Numbered from the stretch's first letter, positions 9,377 through 17,823 are shown. The stretch is DNA of 64,000 bases from CAVVEQ01 sp963802095 (GCA_963802095.1 CAWDHI010000001.1:434001-498000); one strand, 5' to 3'. Program-made: numbers and translations. Notes: generated by a model from the sequence alone, not told the origin.

Positions 9377-9589
9377 TTATGATTCCTTATCTTCATAGAT
9401 TTCCAGTCCTAATTGTTTGGAATAATGAAAAACTCCCAGGATGAAAGAATTTCTACAAAACTCTGATTTCGAAATGCCCGATTCTCTTATCAATCTGATT
9501 AATTTGAAAGCGAAAGTAACCGGAAGAGTGATCGGAACTCTGGACCAGTTCGAAGGAGTTTTTTCCTTTATTTTTTCTTCAGGTTGCAT
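9377..9589 (-). CDS. Small ribbon-helix-helix-like protein
   Basis: 70 residues from ATG 9589, which has AAGGA at a good distance. A TTG 24 bases earlier would lie inside the large inverted repeat and is less likely. The core WSRVPITLPVTFAFKLIRLI, then SGISKSEFCRNSFILGV, looks like one beta strand and two helices, the plan of CopG/Arc-type DNA-binding proteins. It starts 15 bp before the replication gene in the same direction, so it probably controls rep copy number by binding the repeat next to it. The family assignment is by pattern only. Confidence 0.6.
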   Translation of the reverse strand: MQPEEKIKEKTPSNWSRVPITLPVTFAFKLIRLIRESGISKSEFCRNSFILGVFHYSKQLGLEIYEDKES

Positions 9590-9605
9590 TTTTTCCTTTT
9601 TTGCG

Positions 9606-9729
9606 CCATCCAACTGCTGTCAGCCTACCCAGCTCACGCTGACCGTCAAGCCTCCTGGCTTGCGCCGCTCCGCTCACCGGCTTGACCGTCAGCTTCGTTC
9701 GCTGGGTTTCACGGCTGCAGCTGGATGGC
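9606..9729. repeat. Large imperfect inverted repeat, probable replication origin
   Basis: The inner arms are perfect: 9638-9652 (GCTGACCGTCAAGCC) with 9679-9693, around a 26-base GC-rich loop. The structure extends outward with matching blocks ACCCAGC/GCTGGGT and CCATCCA-x-CTGC/GCAG-x-TGGATGG, making a roughly 120-base extended hairpin. It is GC-rich in an AT-rich intergenic setting and sits next to the HUH initiator operon, as expected for a double- or single-strand origin of rolling-circle replication. The function is inferred. Confidence 0.65.
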
Positions 9730-9769
9730 TCGTAAAAAATAAGTAATTCTGAATCAATAATAAAGAATA

Positions 9770-9798
9770 TTGCAATCAATGTAAAGAAAAACTATAAT
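9770..9798 (+). promoter_or_regulatory. Sigma-70-type promoter of the XRE gene
   Basis: TTGCAA (9770-9775), 17-base spacer, TATAAT (9793-9798). It lies 34 bp upstream of the XRE start codon and just outside the large inverted repeat. Confidence 0.75.
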
Positions 9799-9832
9799 GA
9801 ATATATAAGTAATGCTTTATTAGGAGGTCAAA

Positions 9833-10339
9833 ATGACAATAGAAAATTCGGAAATTGCTTTATTGATCCAACAGGCTCGAAAAGAAAAAAATATGGGTCA
9901 AAAACAACTTGCTCAGAGGTTGCAGAAAACCAATGTAGCAATATCGGATATGGAACGAGGAAAGGTCAAAATCTCCGCAGCAGAGTTATCAATAATTGCT
10001 GAGATCCTTTCAAAACCGATTGAATACTTCTATGGAGAAGATATTGGAGATGAGGAAATCCAGGATATGGTTTCCATCATTAGAAAAACTTCACCTGAAC
10101 ACAGGCAAGAATCTTTGCAGGCTATAAAGATGATCCTTGAAATGCAGCAAGCTTCAGAAGGATTTATCTTGCATCCTGATCAAGAACCAACCACCCAGGA
10201 AACAAAGCGTTTTGTTATTGCATTTTTAGACTTTCGAGATTATGTAACAAGTCTTTCTGGTCAAGTAGTGGCGTGGGGTTCTGCACTTGAAAAAGTATTA
10301 AAAGAACAAGGTATCGACATTTCAAGAGATGGAAATTAA
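9833..10339 (+). CDS. XRE-family transcriptional regulator
   Basis: 168 residues. Residues ~10-66 form a helix-turn-helix of the Cro/CI type (LIQQARKEKNMGQKQLAQRL, then TNVAISDMERGKVKISAAEL). A GDEEIQDMVSIIRKTSPEHR linker and a helical C-terminal part follow, possibly for dimerisation. The ATG at 9833 follows TAGGAGG. It ends 24 bp before the methyltransferase fusion gene in the same direction, the arrangement of controller (C) proteins of restriction-modification systems, which time expression of methylase and nuclease. It could instead be the element's own maintenance repressor. Confidence 0.85.
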   Translation: MTIENSEIALLIQQARKEKNMGQKQLAQRLQKTNVAISDMERGKVKISAAELSIIAEILSKPIEYFYGEDIGDEEIQDMVSIIRKTSPEHRQESLQAIKMILEMQQASEGFILHPDQEPTTQETKRFVIAFLDFRDYVTSLSGQVVAWGSALEKVLKEQGIDISRDGN

Positions 10340-10363
10340 CATATAATTTTTAGGGAGGAATCA

Positions 10364-11992
10364 ATGGAAAATACACTTTTCTATGGTGATAACCTTTATG
10401 TCCTTAGAGATCACATTAAGGATGAGTCAATAGACCTGATCTATCTTGATCCTCCGTTTAATTCCAATCGATCCTATAACGTGCTCTTCAAGGATGAAAG
10501 CGGTGTAGGATCAGACGCCCAGATTACTGCCTTTGATGATTCCTGGCACTGGGGAACCCAGGCTGAAACTACTTATGAAGATTTAGTCCTCCATGCTCCG
10601 GAGAAAGTGGGGACGATGATTAATGCTCTCCGCCAGTTCATCGGTACAAACCAGATGATGGCTTATCTTGTTATGATGGCATCCCGCTTAGTTGAACTTC
10701 ATCGTGTGCTAAAACCTTCCGGATCGCTTTATTTACACTGTGACCCAACAGCATCCCATTATTTGAAAATTCTAATTGACACAATATTTACCCCTGAATG
10801 TTTTATGAACGAATTAATATGGAAACGATCGAGCGCTCACTCCGATATAAAACAAGGTCGAAAAGCTTATGGAAATATAGCGGATGTAATTCTTTATTAC
10901 AGTAAAAGTGATAAATATACTTTTAACCCGCAATTTACTCAGTATGACGAGAAATATTTAGAAAACACTTATAACAATTCTGATCCTGATGGAAGAAGAT
11001 GGAAATCAAGTGATTTAACTGGTCCTGGTGGGGCTTCAAAAGGTAATCCATCATATGAATTTATGGGTGTTACTCGATACTGGCGTTATACAAAAGAAAA
11101 TATGAATCGGCTACTTTCAGAAGGGAGAATACATCAATCCTCACCAGGTTCAGTTCCTCGAATGAAACATTATCTTGATGAAATGCGAGGGGTGTCCTTA
11201 CAAAACATATGGGATGATATTCCACCCATTGGTGCGAAAGCAGCTGAACGGCTAGGGTACCCAACTCAAAAACCATTAACACTTCTTGAACGAATAATAC
11301 AAGTTAGCAGCAATCCGGGTGATGTGGTTTTAGATCCTTTTTCTGGTTGTGGTACATGCATTTCTGCTTCTCAGATGCTTGGAAGAAATTGGATCGGGAT
11401 TGATATTACCCATTTGGCAATCGCCATGCACAAAGCCCGATTGAAAGATATGTTTAACCTTGAGCCTGGAAAAGATTATAAAGTCATAGGCGAACCTGAA
11501 GATCTGGCTGGTGCTCGGCAACTTGCTCAGGACGACCGCTATCAATTCCAGTGGTGGGCTCTTTCTCTTACAGAAGCAAAACCATTGGGTGGTGAGAGAG
11601 AGGGAAAGAAAGGCAGTGATAAGGGAATTGACGGTGTAATAAATTTCCTTGAAGAAGCTAATAAATTGAGCCGTGTCATTATTCAAATCAAAAGTGGTCA
11701 TGTAAATAGCGGTATGATCCGGGATCTTAAAGGTGTTCTGGATCGTGAAAAAGCGCAAATAGGTGTGTTTATTACGCTCGATTCACCTACTAGAGATATG
11801 GAAACCGAAGCTGTATCTTCAGGCTTTTATCATTCCGACCTTTGGCAGAAGGATTACCCAAGAGTTCAGATATTAAGTGTTGAACAACTACTTAATGGCT
11901 CCGAGATAAAAATGCCACCTAATCAACCAACTTTTAAACAAGCTGGGAAGGTAAAAGGTTTATATGCAAAACAGGATGAATTAGGTTTATGA
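10364..11992 (+). CDS. DNA methyltransferase fused to a PD-(D/E)XK nuclease-like domain
   Basis: 542 residues. The N-terminal ~380 residues are a beta-class N6-adenine or N4-cytosine methyltransferase: DPPFNSNRSYN (catalytic, 29-39) precedes the SAM-binding LDPFSGCGT (323-331), and NIWDDIPPI with YPTQKP lies between. Residues ~395-500 carry a restriction-endonuclease-like fold: GIDGVINF (Asp423), then VIIQIKSG (Gln441, Lys443), the D...(E/Q)xK pattern of Mrr-type nucleases. One chain may therefore both modify and cut (type IIG-like), or the second domain may only bind DNA. The ATG follows AGGGAGG. The gene sits between an XRE regulator and a possible HEPN gene (4-bp gap), and looks like a defence module of the element. 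Both domains look intact. Confidence 0.82.
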   Translation: MENTLFYGDNLYVLRDHIKDESIDLIYLDPPFNSNRSYNVLFKDESGVGSDAQITAFDDSWHWGTQAETTYEDLVLHAPEKVGTMINALRQFIGTNQMMAYLVMMASRLVELHRVLKPSGSLYLHCDPTASHYLKILIDTIFTPECFMNELIWKRSSAHSDIKQGRKAYGNIADVILYYSKSDKYTFNPQFTQYDEKYLENTYNNSDPDGRRWKSSDLTGPGGASKGNPSYEFMGVTRYWRYTKENMNRLLSEGRIHQSSPGSVPRMKHYLDEMRGVSLQNIWDDIPPIGAKAAERLGYPTQKPLTLLERIIQVSSNPGDVVLDPFSGCGTCISASQMLGRNWIGIDITHLAIAMHKARLKDMFNLEPGKDYKVIGEPEDLAGARQLAQDDRYQFQWWALSLTEAKPLGGEREGKKGSDKGIDGVINFLEEANKLSRVIIQIKSGHVNSGMIRDLKGVLDREKAQIGVFITLDSPTRDMETEAVSSGFYHSDLWQKDYPRVQILSVEQLLNGSEIKMPPNQPTFKQAGKVKGLYAKQDELGL

Positions 11993-11996
11993 AAGA

Positions 11997-12246
11997 ATGA
12001 AATTAATCAGGTTCGCTTTCATTTACTTATACACAAATGAATCTGATTGGATAGAAAGAAACATTAATTTAAATCTTTCGGATGTTCAAATCAAAATAAA
12101 CCCTATACACAGTATTGAATTACAACCAAATATTCAGTTATTACTTGCTTCAGCGGTAATAAGCCTTACTGATTCCCCTGAAATTTCTTCAGACAATGAA
12201 TTAATAATCCCAATTGAAAAGAGAGAGATGACAGAGAGGGCAATTA
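11997..12246 (+). pseudogene. 5' part of a possible HEPN-like gene, interrupted by IS21
   Basis: The gene starts at ATG 11997, four bases after the methyltransferase stop, so it belongs to the same operon. It reads 81 codons (MKLIRFAFIYLYTNESDW... EKREMTERA) before the insertion. The 7-base target GCAATTA (12240-12246) reappears at 14799-14805. Removing the IS and one copy joins the frames exactly, giving a protein of about 325 residues. Function is discussed at the 3' part. Confidence 0.7.
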
Positions 12247-12341
12247 TGCAAAATCCGCGTCAAATCGCACAGTGATTCCGGGGCAAATCGCACAGCAATT
12301 CCGGAGCAAATCGCACAGTGATTCCGGGGCAAATCGCACAC
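12247..12341. repeat. IS21 left-end terminal repeats
   Basis: Four tandem-spaced copies of the CAAATCGCACA motif separated by ATTCCGGGG-type spacers, period about 23 bp. They mirror the motifs at 14748-14798. Probable IstA binding sites. Confidence 0.8.
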
Positions 12342-12416
12342 TTTTAGTGGGGAGAGAAATGACTGGTTAATCCCAAAATATGGCATGCTCACTCTTTGAG
12401 AGACAAGGAGGAGAAC

Positions 12417-13967
12417 ATGGCCAGAAAGCGATTAACCATGAAAAAGATCAAAGAAGTCATCAGGTTGAAGTATGAAGCTGGGCTATCCAACCGAGCCATA
12501 GCTGGAGCATGCAAAATATCGAACAGCACCGTTGGGGATTACTTGAGACGGACAGCAGATGCCGGGCTTAGTTGGCCATTGGGTGAACTGGGGGAAGAAG
12601 AGTTAAACCAAAAGCTGTTTCCTGAGGATCAAACAATTCAGTCTGAATCAGAGTATCCAATGCCAGACTGGGCAAAGATGAATAGCGAGAAACGGCAAAA
12701 GGGAGTCACACTGCGGTTGTTGTGGCTGGAATACAAAGAGCAATATCCAAATGGATATCAGTATTCCCAGTTTTGTGAGCATTACCAGAGATGGAAAAAG
12801 CAACAAGTGGAACCCAGTATGCATAAAGAGCATAAAGGGGGCGAAGAAATGGAAGTAGACTATGCCGGGTTGAAAATGCAAATGATCGATCCAGAGACCG
12901 GTGAGATCATCAAGCTTTCAGTCTTTGTAGCCACATTACCAGCCAGTAATTATCTTTATGCGGAAGCCCAACTGAAAGAGGATCAGAAAAACTGGAATAA
13001 TGGTCATGCCAGGGCTTTTGAATACTTTGGCGGAGTAGTAAAGATCGTGGTCCCTGATAACTTGAAAACCGGAATCACCAAACCCAATTATTATGAGCCG
13101 GGTGTGAATCTGGCCTATCAAGATCTCGCAGAATACTACAAGGTAGCCGTGCTGCCAGCAAGGGTGAGGAAACCGAAGGACAAAGGAGCTGTAGAAAACG
13201 GTGTTCAAAATGTGGAACGTTGGGTTATCGCTCCTTTGCGAAAACGCCAATTCTTTAGTCTCCACGAAGTACAGATTGCCATTCGAGAGCAGCTGGAATT
13301 GTTGAATAACAGGGTGATGCAGGGGCCAGGACGATCACGCCGCCAGGAGTTTGAAGCAATAGACCAACCAAATCTACGTCCATTACCCGAAAGACCTTAT
13401 GAATATGCAGAATGGAAAATAGCCACTGTTCATATCGATTATCATGTTGAGTTTGAAGATCACCTGTACTCTGTTCCTTTTCACTTGATTCACCAGAAGG
13501 TGAATATTCGAGCAACCGAAAAGATGGTGGAGATCTTCCATCAGGGTAAATCTGTGGCAATTCATCAGAGAAACTATCGCAAAGCTCGCTACTCAACCCT
13601 GCGAGCGCACATGCCGGAGAATCACCAATTCATGGATGAGATCAACTCGGACAAGTTGCTGGAATGGGCAGGCAAAATTGGTCCGCAGACCTTTACGTTG
13701 ATCCAGGCTACTTTGCAATCACGAAATTATCCCGAACAGGCTTATCGCACCTGCCTGGGTATTCTCAAATTGGCTAAAAAGTATAGTCCTACCAATATGG
13801 AAGCAGCCTGCCAGATCATCTTTGAATCCAAAGTCTTCTCTTACAAAACAGTAGAGCAAGAACTGATCTTCCTGCAAAAACAACCTACTTCACAAATGTG
13901 TGAAGCGCTTCCTGTTCATGAAAATATCCGTGGCGCTGAATATTATCAAGAAAGGTGTCTCTCATGA
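12417..13967 (+). CDS. istA: IS21-family transposase IstA
   Basis: 516 residues from ATG 12417, which follows AAGGAGGAG. An upstream in-frame start at 12396 lacks such a site. An N-terminal HTH (AGLSNRAIAGACKISNSTVG) is followed by a DDE integrase core: Asp148 (EVDYAG), Asp214 (VVPDNLKTG) and Glu260 (KDKGAVENGVQ). A C-terminal beta-barrel-like Mu-transposase extension includes DYHVEFEDHLYSVPF. It performs cut-and-paste or copy-out transposition together with IstB. The stop overlaps the istB start by 13 bp, giving translational coupling. All catalytic residues are present, so it is probably active. Confidence 0.95.
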   Translation: MARKRLTMKKIKEVIRLKYEAGLSNRAIAGACKISNSTVGDYLRRTADAGLSWPLGELGEEELNQKLFPEDQTIQSESEYPMPDWAKMNSEKRQKGVTLRLLWLEYKEQYPNGYQYSQFCEHYQRWKKQQVEPSMHKEHKGGEEMEVDYAGLKMQMIDPETGEIIKLSVFVATLPASNYLYAEAQLKEDQKNWNNGHARAFEYFGGVVKIVVPDNLKTGITKPNYYEPGVNLAYQDLAEYYKVAVLPARVRKPKDKGAVENGVQNVERWVIAPLRKRQFFSLHEVQIAIREQLELLNNRVMQGPGRSRRQEFEAIDQPNLRPLPERPYEYAEWKIATVHIDYHVEFEDHLYSVPFHLIHQKVNIRATEKMVEIFHQGKSVAIHQRNYRKARYSTLRAHMPENHQFMDEINSDKLLEWAGKIGPQTFTLIQATLQSRNYPEQAYRTCLGILKLAKKYSPTNMEAACQIIFESKVFSYKTVEQELIFLQKQPTSQMCEALPVHENIRGAEYYQERCLS

Positions 13968-14713
13968 TCTCCCAAACCCTGATGGATAAACTTCAACAAC
14001 TTCGCTTACCGGCTTTCCGAGACGGTCTGCAAGAGCAGCTTTCTAATCCACAATATATTGAATTGTCTTTTGAGGAACGGTTATTGTTGTTGGTAGATAT
14101 GGAATGTTCCCGCCGCTTGGATCACCGAACCAAGTATCGTATCAAACTGGCTAACTTTCCAATGCGTGCTTCAATTGAAGAATTAGACTTTTCTACTGAA
14201 CGTGGATTAGACAGGAGGTTGATCCTTGAACTCTCCCAATGCAACTGGATCGATAAAGCACTCAACATGATCATCAGTGGTGCCACCGGAACTGGTAAAT
14301 CATTCCTGGCTTGTGCCTTTGGAACTGCTGCCTGCAGAATGGGGTATTCTGTCCATTACCTTCATACGGCCAGATTCTTATTCACCCTTGAGCATGCCCG
14401 CCAGGATGGCTCTTATCTCAACTTCTTGCGATCCATTTCTAAATCTGATGTTCTCATTCTCGATGATTGGATGCGCGATCCTATTCAGCCTTCCTCAGCT
14501 CAAGATCTGCTTGAGGTCTTTGACGATCGTTTTGGCAAATCTGCCACGATCATTGTTTCGCAAGTTCCAATTTCCGATTGGCATTCCAGGTTTCCAGACC
14601 CCACTCTGGCGGACGCTATCCTTGACCGTACTGTCCATAACGCATATCGACTTTCATTGCTTGGAGATTCTCAAAGAAAGATCCGAGGATTCCGCACCAT
14701 TTCGCACACTTAG
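13955..14713 (+). CDS. istB: IS21-family ATPase helper IstB
   Basis: 252 residues. AAA+ ATPase related to DnaC: Walker A GATGTGKSFLA (109-119), Walker B VLILDDW, then a sensor region with IIVSQVPISDWHSRF. The N-terminal IstB domain (LQQLRLPAFRDGLQEQL) recruits it to IstA. It bends and selects target DNA. It is coupled to istA by a 13-bp overlap and its stop lies 85 bp from the right end of the element. It looks intact. Confidence 0.95.
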   Translation: MSLMISQTLMDKLQQLRLPAFRDGLQEQLSNPQYIELSFEERLLLLVDMECSRRLDHRTKYRIKLANFPMRASIEELDFSTERGLDRRLILELSQCNWIDKALNMIISGATGTGKSFLACAFGTAACRMGYSVHYLHTARFLFTLEHARQDGSYLNFLRSISKSDVLILDDWMRDPIQPSSAQDLLEVFDDRFGKSATIIVSQVPISDWHSRFPDPTLADAILDRTVHNAYRLSLLGDSQRKIRGFRTISHT

Positions 14714-14798
14714 TGTAGAATATTTTTAGCCAGTTGTTTCGCTCGTTCCACTGTGCGAATAAGTCCGGAATGCGTGTGCGATTTCAACGGAATTTCCA

Positions 14799-15533
14799 GC
14801 AATTATAAATACTGCCAATATTCTCTCCGTTTCAGGTCAGTGCAGAAGAGAAATTAAGTCTCCTTATCCTTGCGTTGCTTTACTCCCAGAAACAATTCAA
14901 GATCAAGAGTTGTTAGAAAAAAATGATGGAATCAAACATGAAACTTATAGTAATCCACACACTCATTTTAGGCTGCAATTAAATGATATATTAATTTTGA
15001 ACTTACTTGATCGATTAGATGGAGTATATATTCTTGCAGAATCCTTATGCCAGGAGCACTCCACTGGTAAATATCATGAATTTGTGCGATTGTTTGAATT
15101 GGCATTTAAGAAGACATTTACTAATCTTACGGATGAACTTTTTGAATTCCTTCAGGGTTCTAACAAAGGGTATACAAAAAATGAAATTTCAGACTGGATA
15201 AATTTACGCCACCCATCTACCCATGCTGATTTCAAAATAACACAAAATATTATTTTTGAATCAGATATAGCTCGATTTATCCCTCGTATGGAACAAGCTG
15301 CTTATGATGTACTTTTAAATAAAGAATGTTGGCTAAATCCTAAACACGATAGAAGAGAATTTTGGAATCCTTCTAATTCTATAACTTCAGATTGTAGAAT
15401 TAAAATTACTGGTAGTGACGGAGGTGGAGCGAGTTTTACTATATATGATAAATATTATGTATTTCCTGAGGATTTAAATTCAGTGAATTTTGTTTTACCT
15501 TCAATTTTATGGTCCAAATGGGATTTTAAATAA
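14799..15533 (+). pseudogene. 3' part of the IS21-split gene; possible HEPN domain
   Basis: The frame is open from the target duplication (AIINTANILSVSG...) to the TAA before 15534, about 244 residues, continuing the reading frame of 11997. Downstream of an all-helical stretch (LLDRLDGVYILAESL, FVRLFELAFKKTF) comes ISDWINLRHPSTHADFK. The R-x4-H in RHPSTH resembles the active motif of HEPN RNases and lies where a HEPN helix would place it. The C-terminus is strand-rich. If correct, this would be a toxin-like defence effector beside the methyltransferase-nuclease. An ATG at 14919 could in principle start a shortened protein, but it has no good ribosome site. The HEPN call is weak; the split is firm. 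Confidence 0.55.
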
Positions 15534-15548
15534 AAAAAAATTAATATC

Positions 15549-15575
15549 ATCTTGATCGTTAATCAGGATGTTTTA
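15549..15575. repeat. Palindromic repeat copy A / terminator
   Basis: CATCTTGAT-CGTTA-ATCAGGATG gives a 9-bp stem (one G-T) and a 5-base loop, followed by TTTT. The core CTTGATCGTTAATCA (15551-15565) recurs exactly at 19261-19275 and 19361-19375. It serves as an intrinsic terminator for the gene ending at 15533. Confidence 0.65.
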
Positions 15576-15675
15576 GTTAGATTGAATAATCATCTACTCC
15601 AAATTGTGTGGCTCCTTGCGGACGTCACTGGCCACCTCTACAAACTAGACATCAGGTAGCTCGTGTTCTTGTTCA

Positions 15676-17568
15676 TCATTCAATCGGCAACGGGATTTGA
15701 AAGTAGATCCACTTCGTGCCGCCATCTGATGGAAATACCACATCGAGCACATTGCTTATAGATGTCCCCGTGCGCGGGACCGAAATCCCGTAACCGGAAT
15801 ATTCCACTGTGTATCCCTGCAGGTCAATTTCCGTCGGGGTGCCGAGTGTCACGCCATCATCCCCGGCTGGAAAAATTATACCGGAAGAGCCAAGTATATA
15901 GAAACGCCCCTGCGTGTCTTGAAAGATGCGGGCGAAGTCTCCGAGATCTTCGGGTAACTGCACATCGTTTAAAATTTCACCACCCGGTGAAAGGATTGCA
16001 TGGCGAGACCGTCGGGTGCCTTGTGTGCTCTCCCCTTGAATGTGATACAGAACATGCATATTCCCTACCGTGTCCAGATAGGCATCCTCCTGGGCATTGA
16101 GGAAAACATAAGGGAACTGGTCAGTAGGTTTTTCTTCTATGAAGAAAGCCCGTCTTAATGGATTATTTTTTATGTCATCTGTTTTCCAGTATCCGATTGC
16201 GTTGAAAACGTAATCAAAAACATCCGGAGGTTTTGTGTACCCCAAAACTTCCCACAATACATCACGTGTCGAAACAAGAGAGAGACCTCCCTCTGGGTTT
16301 GGGAAAACATATGTATAGCGGAATCCGTAATCGGTTATGGTGTTACGACTTACCCAGCGGTTTTCCCCCGGTTGGAAACAAGCCCATTGAAAGATCCCAG
16401 GGCTCGCACCCTGAGTGGACAAGATACACAAGTTTCCTTGGGCATCAATCCCAGCGGAACTGTATGGCCAGTCGCTATGAGCGACGCCGGGGATTACTTC
16501 TTTGGTCATAATAACCTGATTGCCATTGGGTTTTCCGGACCACATCGTTCCAGTTTCATTCGGCCACCCAATTACATGCAGCGTACCATCCGGAGATGCT
16601 AGAAGTTTCACCGGTTCCCTTCCTGCATCACCCTGCGCCACAATCTGCCAAGACCCATCCTCCTGGCGCCAGGCCAACCGCCACTTTTTATCAATACTAC
16701 CACTTCCTTCGACCGTATAGGCAGTAAAAACCCCATCCTGCGTGCGCACGATGCGGGACTGGTGGCCGCCCCATGAGTTTCCGCCATCACCTGTCGCCGC
16801 CTTGTCGGTGACGATTTCAAGGGATGATGAGATTGGCGCAGGAGCCTGGCCGACTTCGCCTGTTTTTGTCAGCGCCCACGCGCGGATGTCATCAACGCAC
16901 ACTTTCAAAAAAGGTGAAACTAAAAATCCTGCTCTACCTTGCGACCGATGGTCATCAGTACCATACCCGACGAGAAGATCATTTATGTAGTATTTGATTT
17001 GTTCGCCAGCTACTTCCAAACGCAAGGTATACCAGGTGTCGGCTTTGGTTGGAAAATACTGATGTTCAAAGCTTATATAAGGTCCATATAATGCAAGATC
17101 AGTATCGTTATTCTGGAAGTTCAGCGTGCCATAATACCCTGTTTCGATATCCGGGGCAGACCGAGCATAAACTGCAACGTAAGGGTCCTCGGAGTGTTCA
17201 AGTTCTTTAATACGCAACTCAATTGCATAATCTGACCAATGGTTTCTTCCGATGGGACCCCCGAGAAAATGGCTCACGATATTATTACAATAAGAATGAT
17301 TGCCCGAATCATCAATCACAATCGTCCAATTCTCAGGTGTGTCAAACAAACCTATGGTTTTGTCTGCCTCGAAATCCTGTTCAAACAATATCGCAGAAGG
17401 ATCCAGATAATTGAGATCTGGTGTGCTGGTTGGTAGGGTCGTTGGTGTATCTTCCAAAGTCGGTAAGACGCTGATGGGTGACGTTCTAGTTTCCGGAGAT
17501 CCAGTCAACCCGCAGGATGTAAGCAGAACGGTGGTCATAATACTCAAAACAAGAATGTTTGTTCTCAT
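15676..17568 (-). CDS. Secreted lipoprotein with LamG/DUF1080-like and beta-propeller-like parts
   Basis: 630 residues. The N-terminus MRTNILVLSIMTTVLLTSC is a lipoprotein signal (lipobox LLTSC). A Pro/Thr-rich linker follows (TLEDTPTTLPTSTP), typical of secreted Chloroflexota proteins. Residues ~55-225 look like a concanavalin-type jelly roll: FEQDFEADKTIGLF, WSDYAIELRIK, WYTLRLEVAGEQIKYYIND, AGFLVSPFLKVCVDDI. Residues ~250-630 contain repeated strand patterns (GGNSWGGHQSRIVRTQDGVF, LLASPDGTLHVIGW, AGIDAQGNLCILS, DTVGNMHVLYH) like a sialidase-type propeller. It is probably anchored on the outer face and may bind sugars or polymer. No catalytic residues are evident. It is preceded by a 59-residue ORF in the same direction. 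Confidence 0.7.
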   Translation of the reverse strand: MRTNILVLSIMTTVLLTSCGLTGSPETRTSPISVLPTLEDTPTTLPTSTPDLNYLDPSAILFEQDFEADKTIGLFDTPENWTIVIDDSGNHSYCNNIVSHFLGGPIGRNHWSDYAIELRIKELEHSEDPYVAVYARSAPDIETGYYGTLNFQNNDTDLALYGPYISFEHQYFPTKADTWYTLRLEVAGEQIKYYINDLLVGYGTDDHRSQGRAGFLVSPFLKVCVDDIRAWALTKTGEVGQAPAPISSSLEIVTDKAATGDGGNSWGGHQSRIVRTQDGVFTAYTVEGSGSIDKKWRLAWRQEDGSWQIVAQGDAGREPVKLLASPDGTLHVIGWPNETGTMWSGKPNGNQVIMTKEVIPGVAHSDWPYSSAGIDAQGNLCILSTQGASPGIFQWACFQPGENRWVSRNTITDYGFRYTYVFPNPEGGLSLVSTRDVLWEVLGYTKPPDVFDYVFNAIGYWKTDDIKNNPLRRAFFIEEKPTDQFPYVFLNAQEDAYLDTVGNMHVLYHIQGESTQGTRRSRHAILSPGGEILNDVQLPEDLGDFARIFQDTQGRFYILGSSGIIFPAGDDGVTLGTPTEIDLQGYTVEYSGYGISVPRTGTSISNVLDVVFPSDGGTKWIYFQIPLPIE

Positions 17569-17598
17569 ACTTTGATTTCCATTTTTTGTATATCCTTA

Positions 17599-17778
17599 TT
17601 AATCCAGATCTAAATTCTGGGGATCTACCACCAAACTATATATCAAATTTTGCATTTCCCTTGCTGGTAAAGGCGCTGGTTCTGGTGTAACCAGTAATTT
17701 GGTTGGACTGTCACTGGAGCTGAGAAATTGCAAATAAACACGATAAGTGGCTTGACCTGATTTTACCTTTTTCTCCAT
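17599..17778 (-). CDS. Short hypothetical protein (59 residues)
   Basis: A frame from ATG 17778 to TAA 17599-17601 encodes MEKKVKSGQATYRVYLQF, then SSSDSPTKLLVTPEPAPLP, then IYSLVVDPQNLDLD. There is no signal peptide, and the N-terminus is basic and strand-like. It lies 30 bp before the 15676-17568 lipoprotein in the same direction, so it may be the first gene of that unit. The ribosome site is poor (AAAGGG about 13 bases away). The composition is protein-like, but the family is unknown. Confidence 0.45.
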   Translation of the reverse strand: MEKKVKSGQATYRVYLQFLSSSDSPTKLLVTPEPAPLPAREMQNLIYSLVVDPQNLDLD

Positions 17779-17799
17779 TTTTCATTCATACCCTTTGCC

Positions 17800-17823
17800 T
17801 GACCGTTAATCAAGATGTTTTTG
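17800..17823. repeat. Palindromic repeat copy B (partial)
   Basis: TGACCGTTAATCAAGATG followed by TTTTTG matches the right half of the repeat family (core CGTTAATCA). The left arm is degenerate. It sits in the gap before the 17894 gene, which otherwise holds only the 59-residue ORF. Confidence 0.4.

Larger units (their letters stand above)
12247..14798 (+). mobile_element. Complete IS21-family insertion sequence
   Basis: 2552 bp, bounded by TG...CA ends and a 7-bp target duplication GCAATTA (12240-12246, 14799-14805). It encodes overlapping istA and istB. The left end (12247-12340) holds four copies of AAATCGCACA spaced by ATTCCGG blocks. The right end has the inverted counterparts (TGTGCGAAT, TGTGCGATTT). 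These are the multiple terminal transposase sites typical of IS21. Both genes are open and the duplication is perfect, so the insertion is recent. Confidence 0.95.

Noticed and set aside
9579..9779. Frames of 66 to 101 codons across the large inverted repeat on both strands
   Set aside because: They arise from the GC-rich dyad; the two strands read similar sequence because of the symmetry.
12260..12341. Regularly spaced repeats that could be taken for a short CRISPR array
   Set aside because: The AAATCGCACA units are the terminal transposase sites of the IS21 element: spacers are near-identical, the inverted set occurs at the other end, and no cas gene is near.
16233..17436. Several plus-strand frames opposite the lipoprotein gene
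   Set aside because: Shadows of the 630-residue minus-strand gene; no ribosome sites or known motifs.
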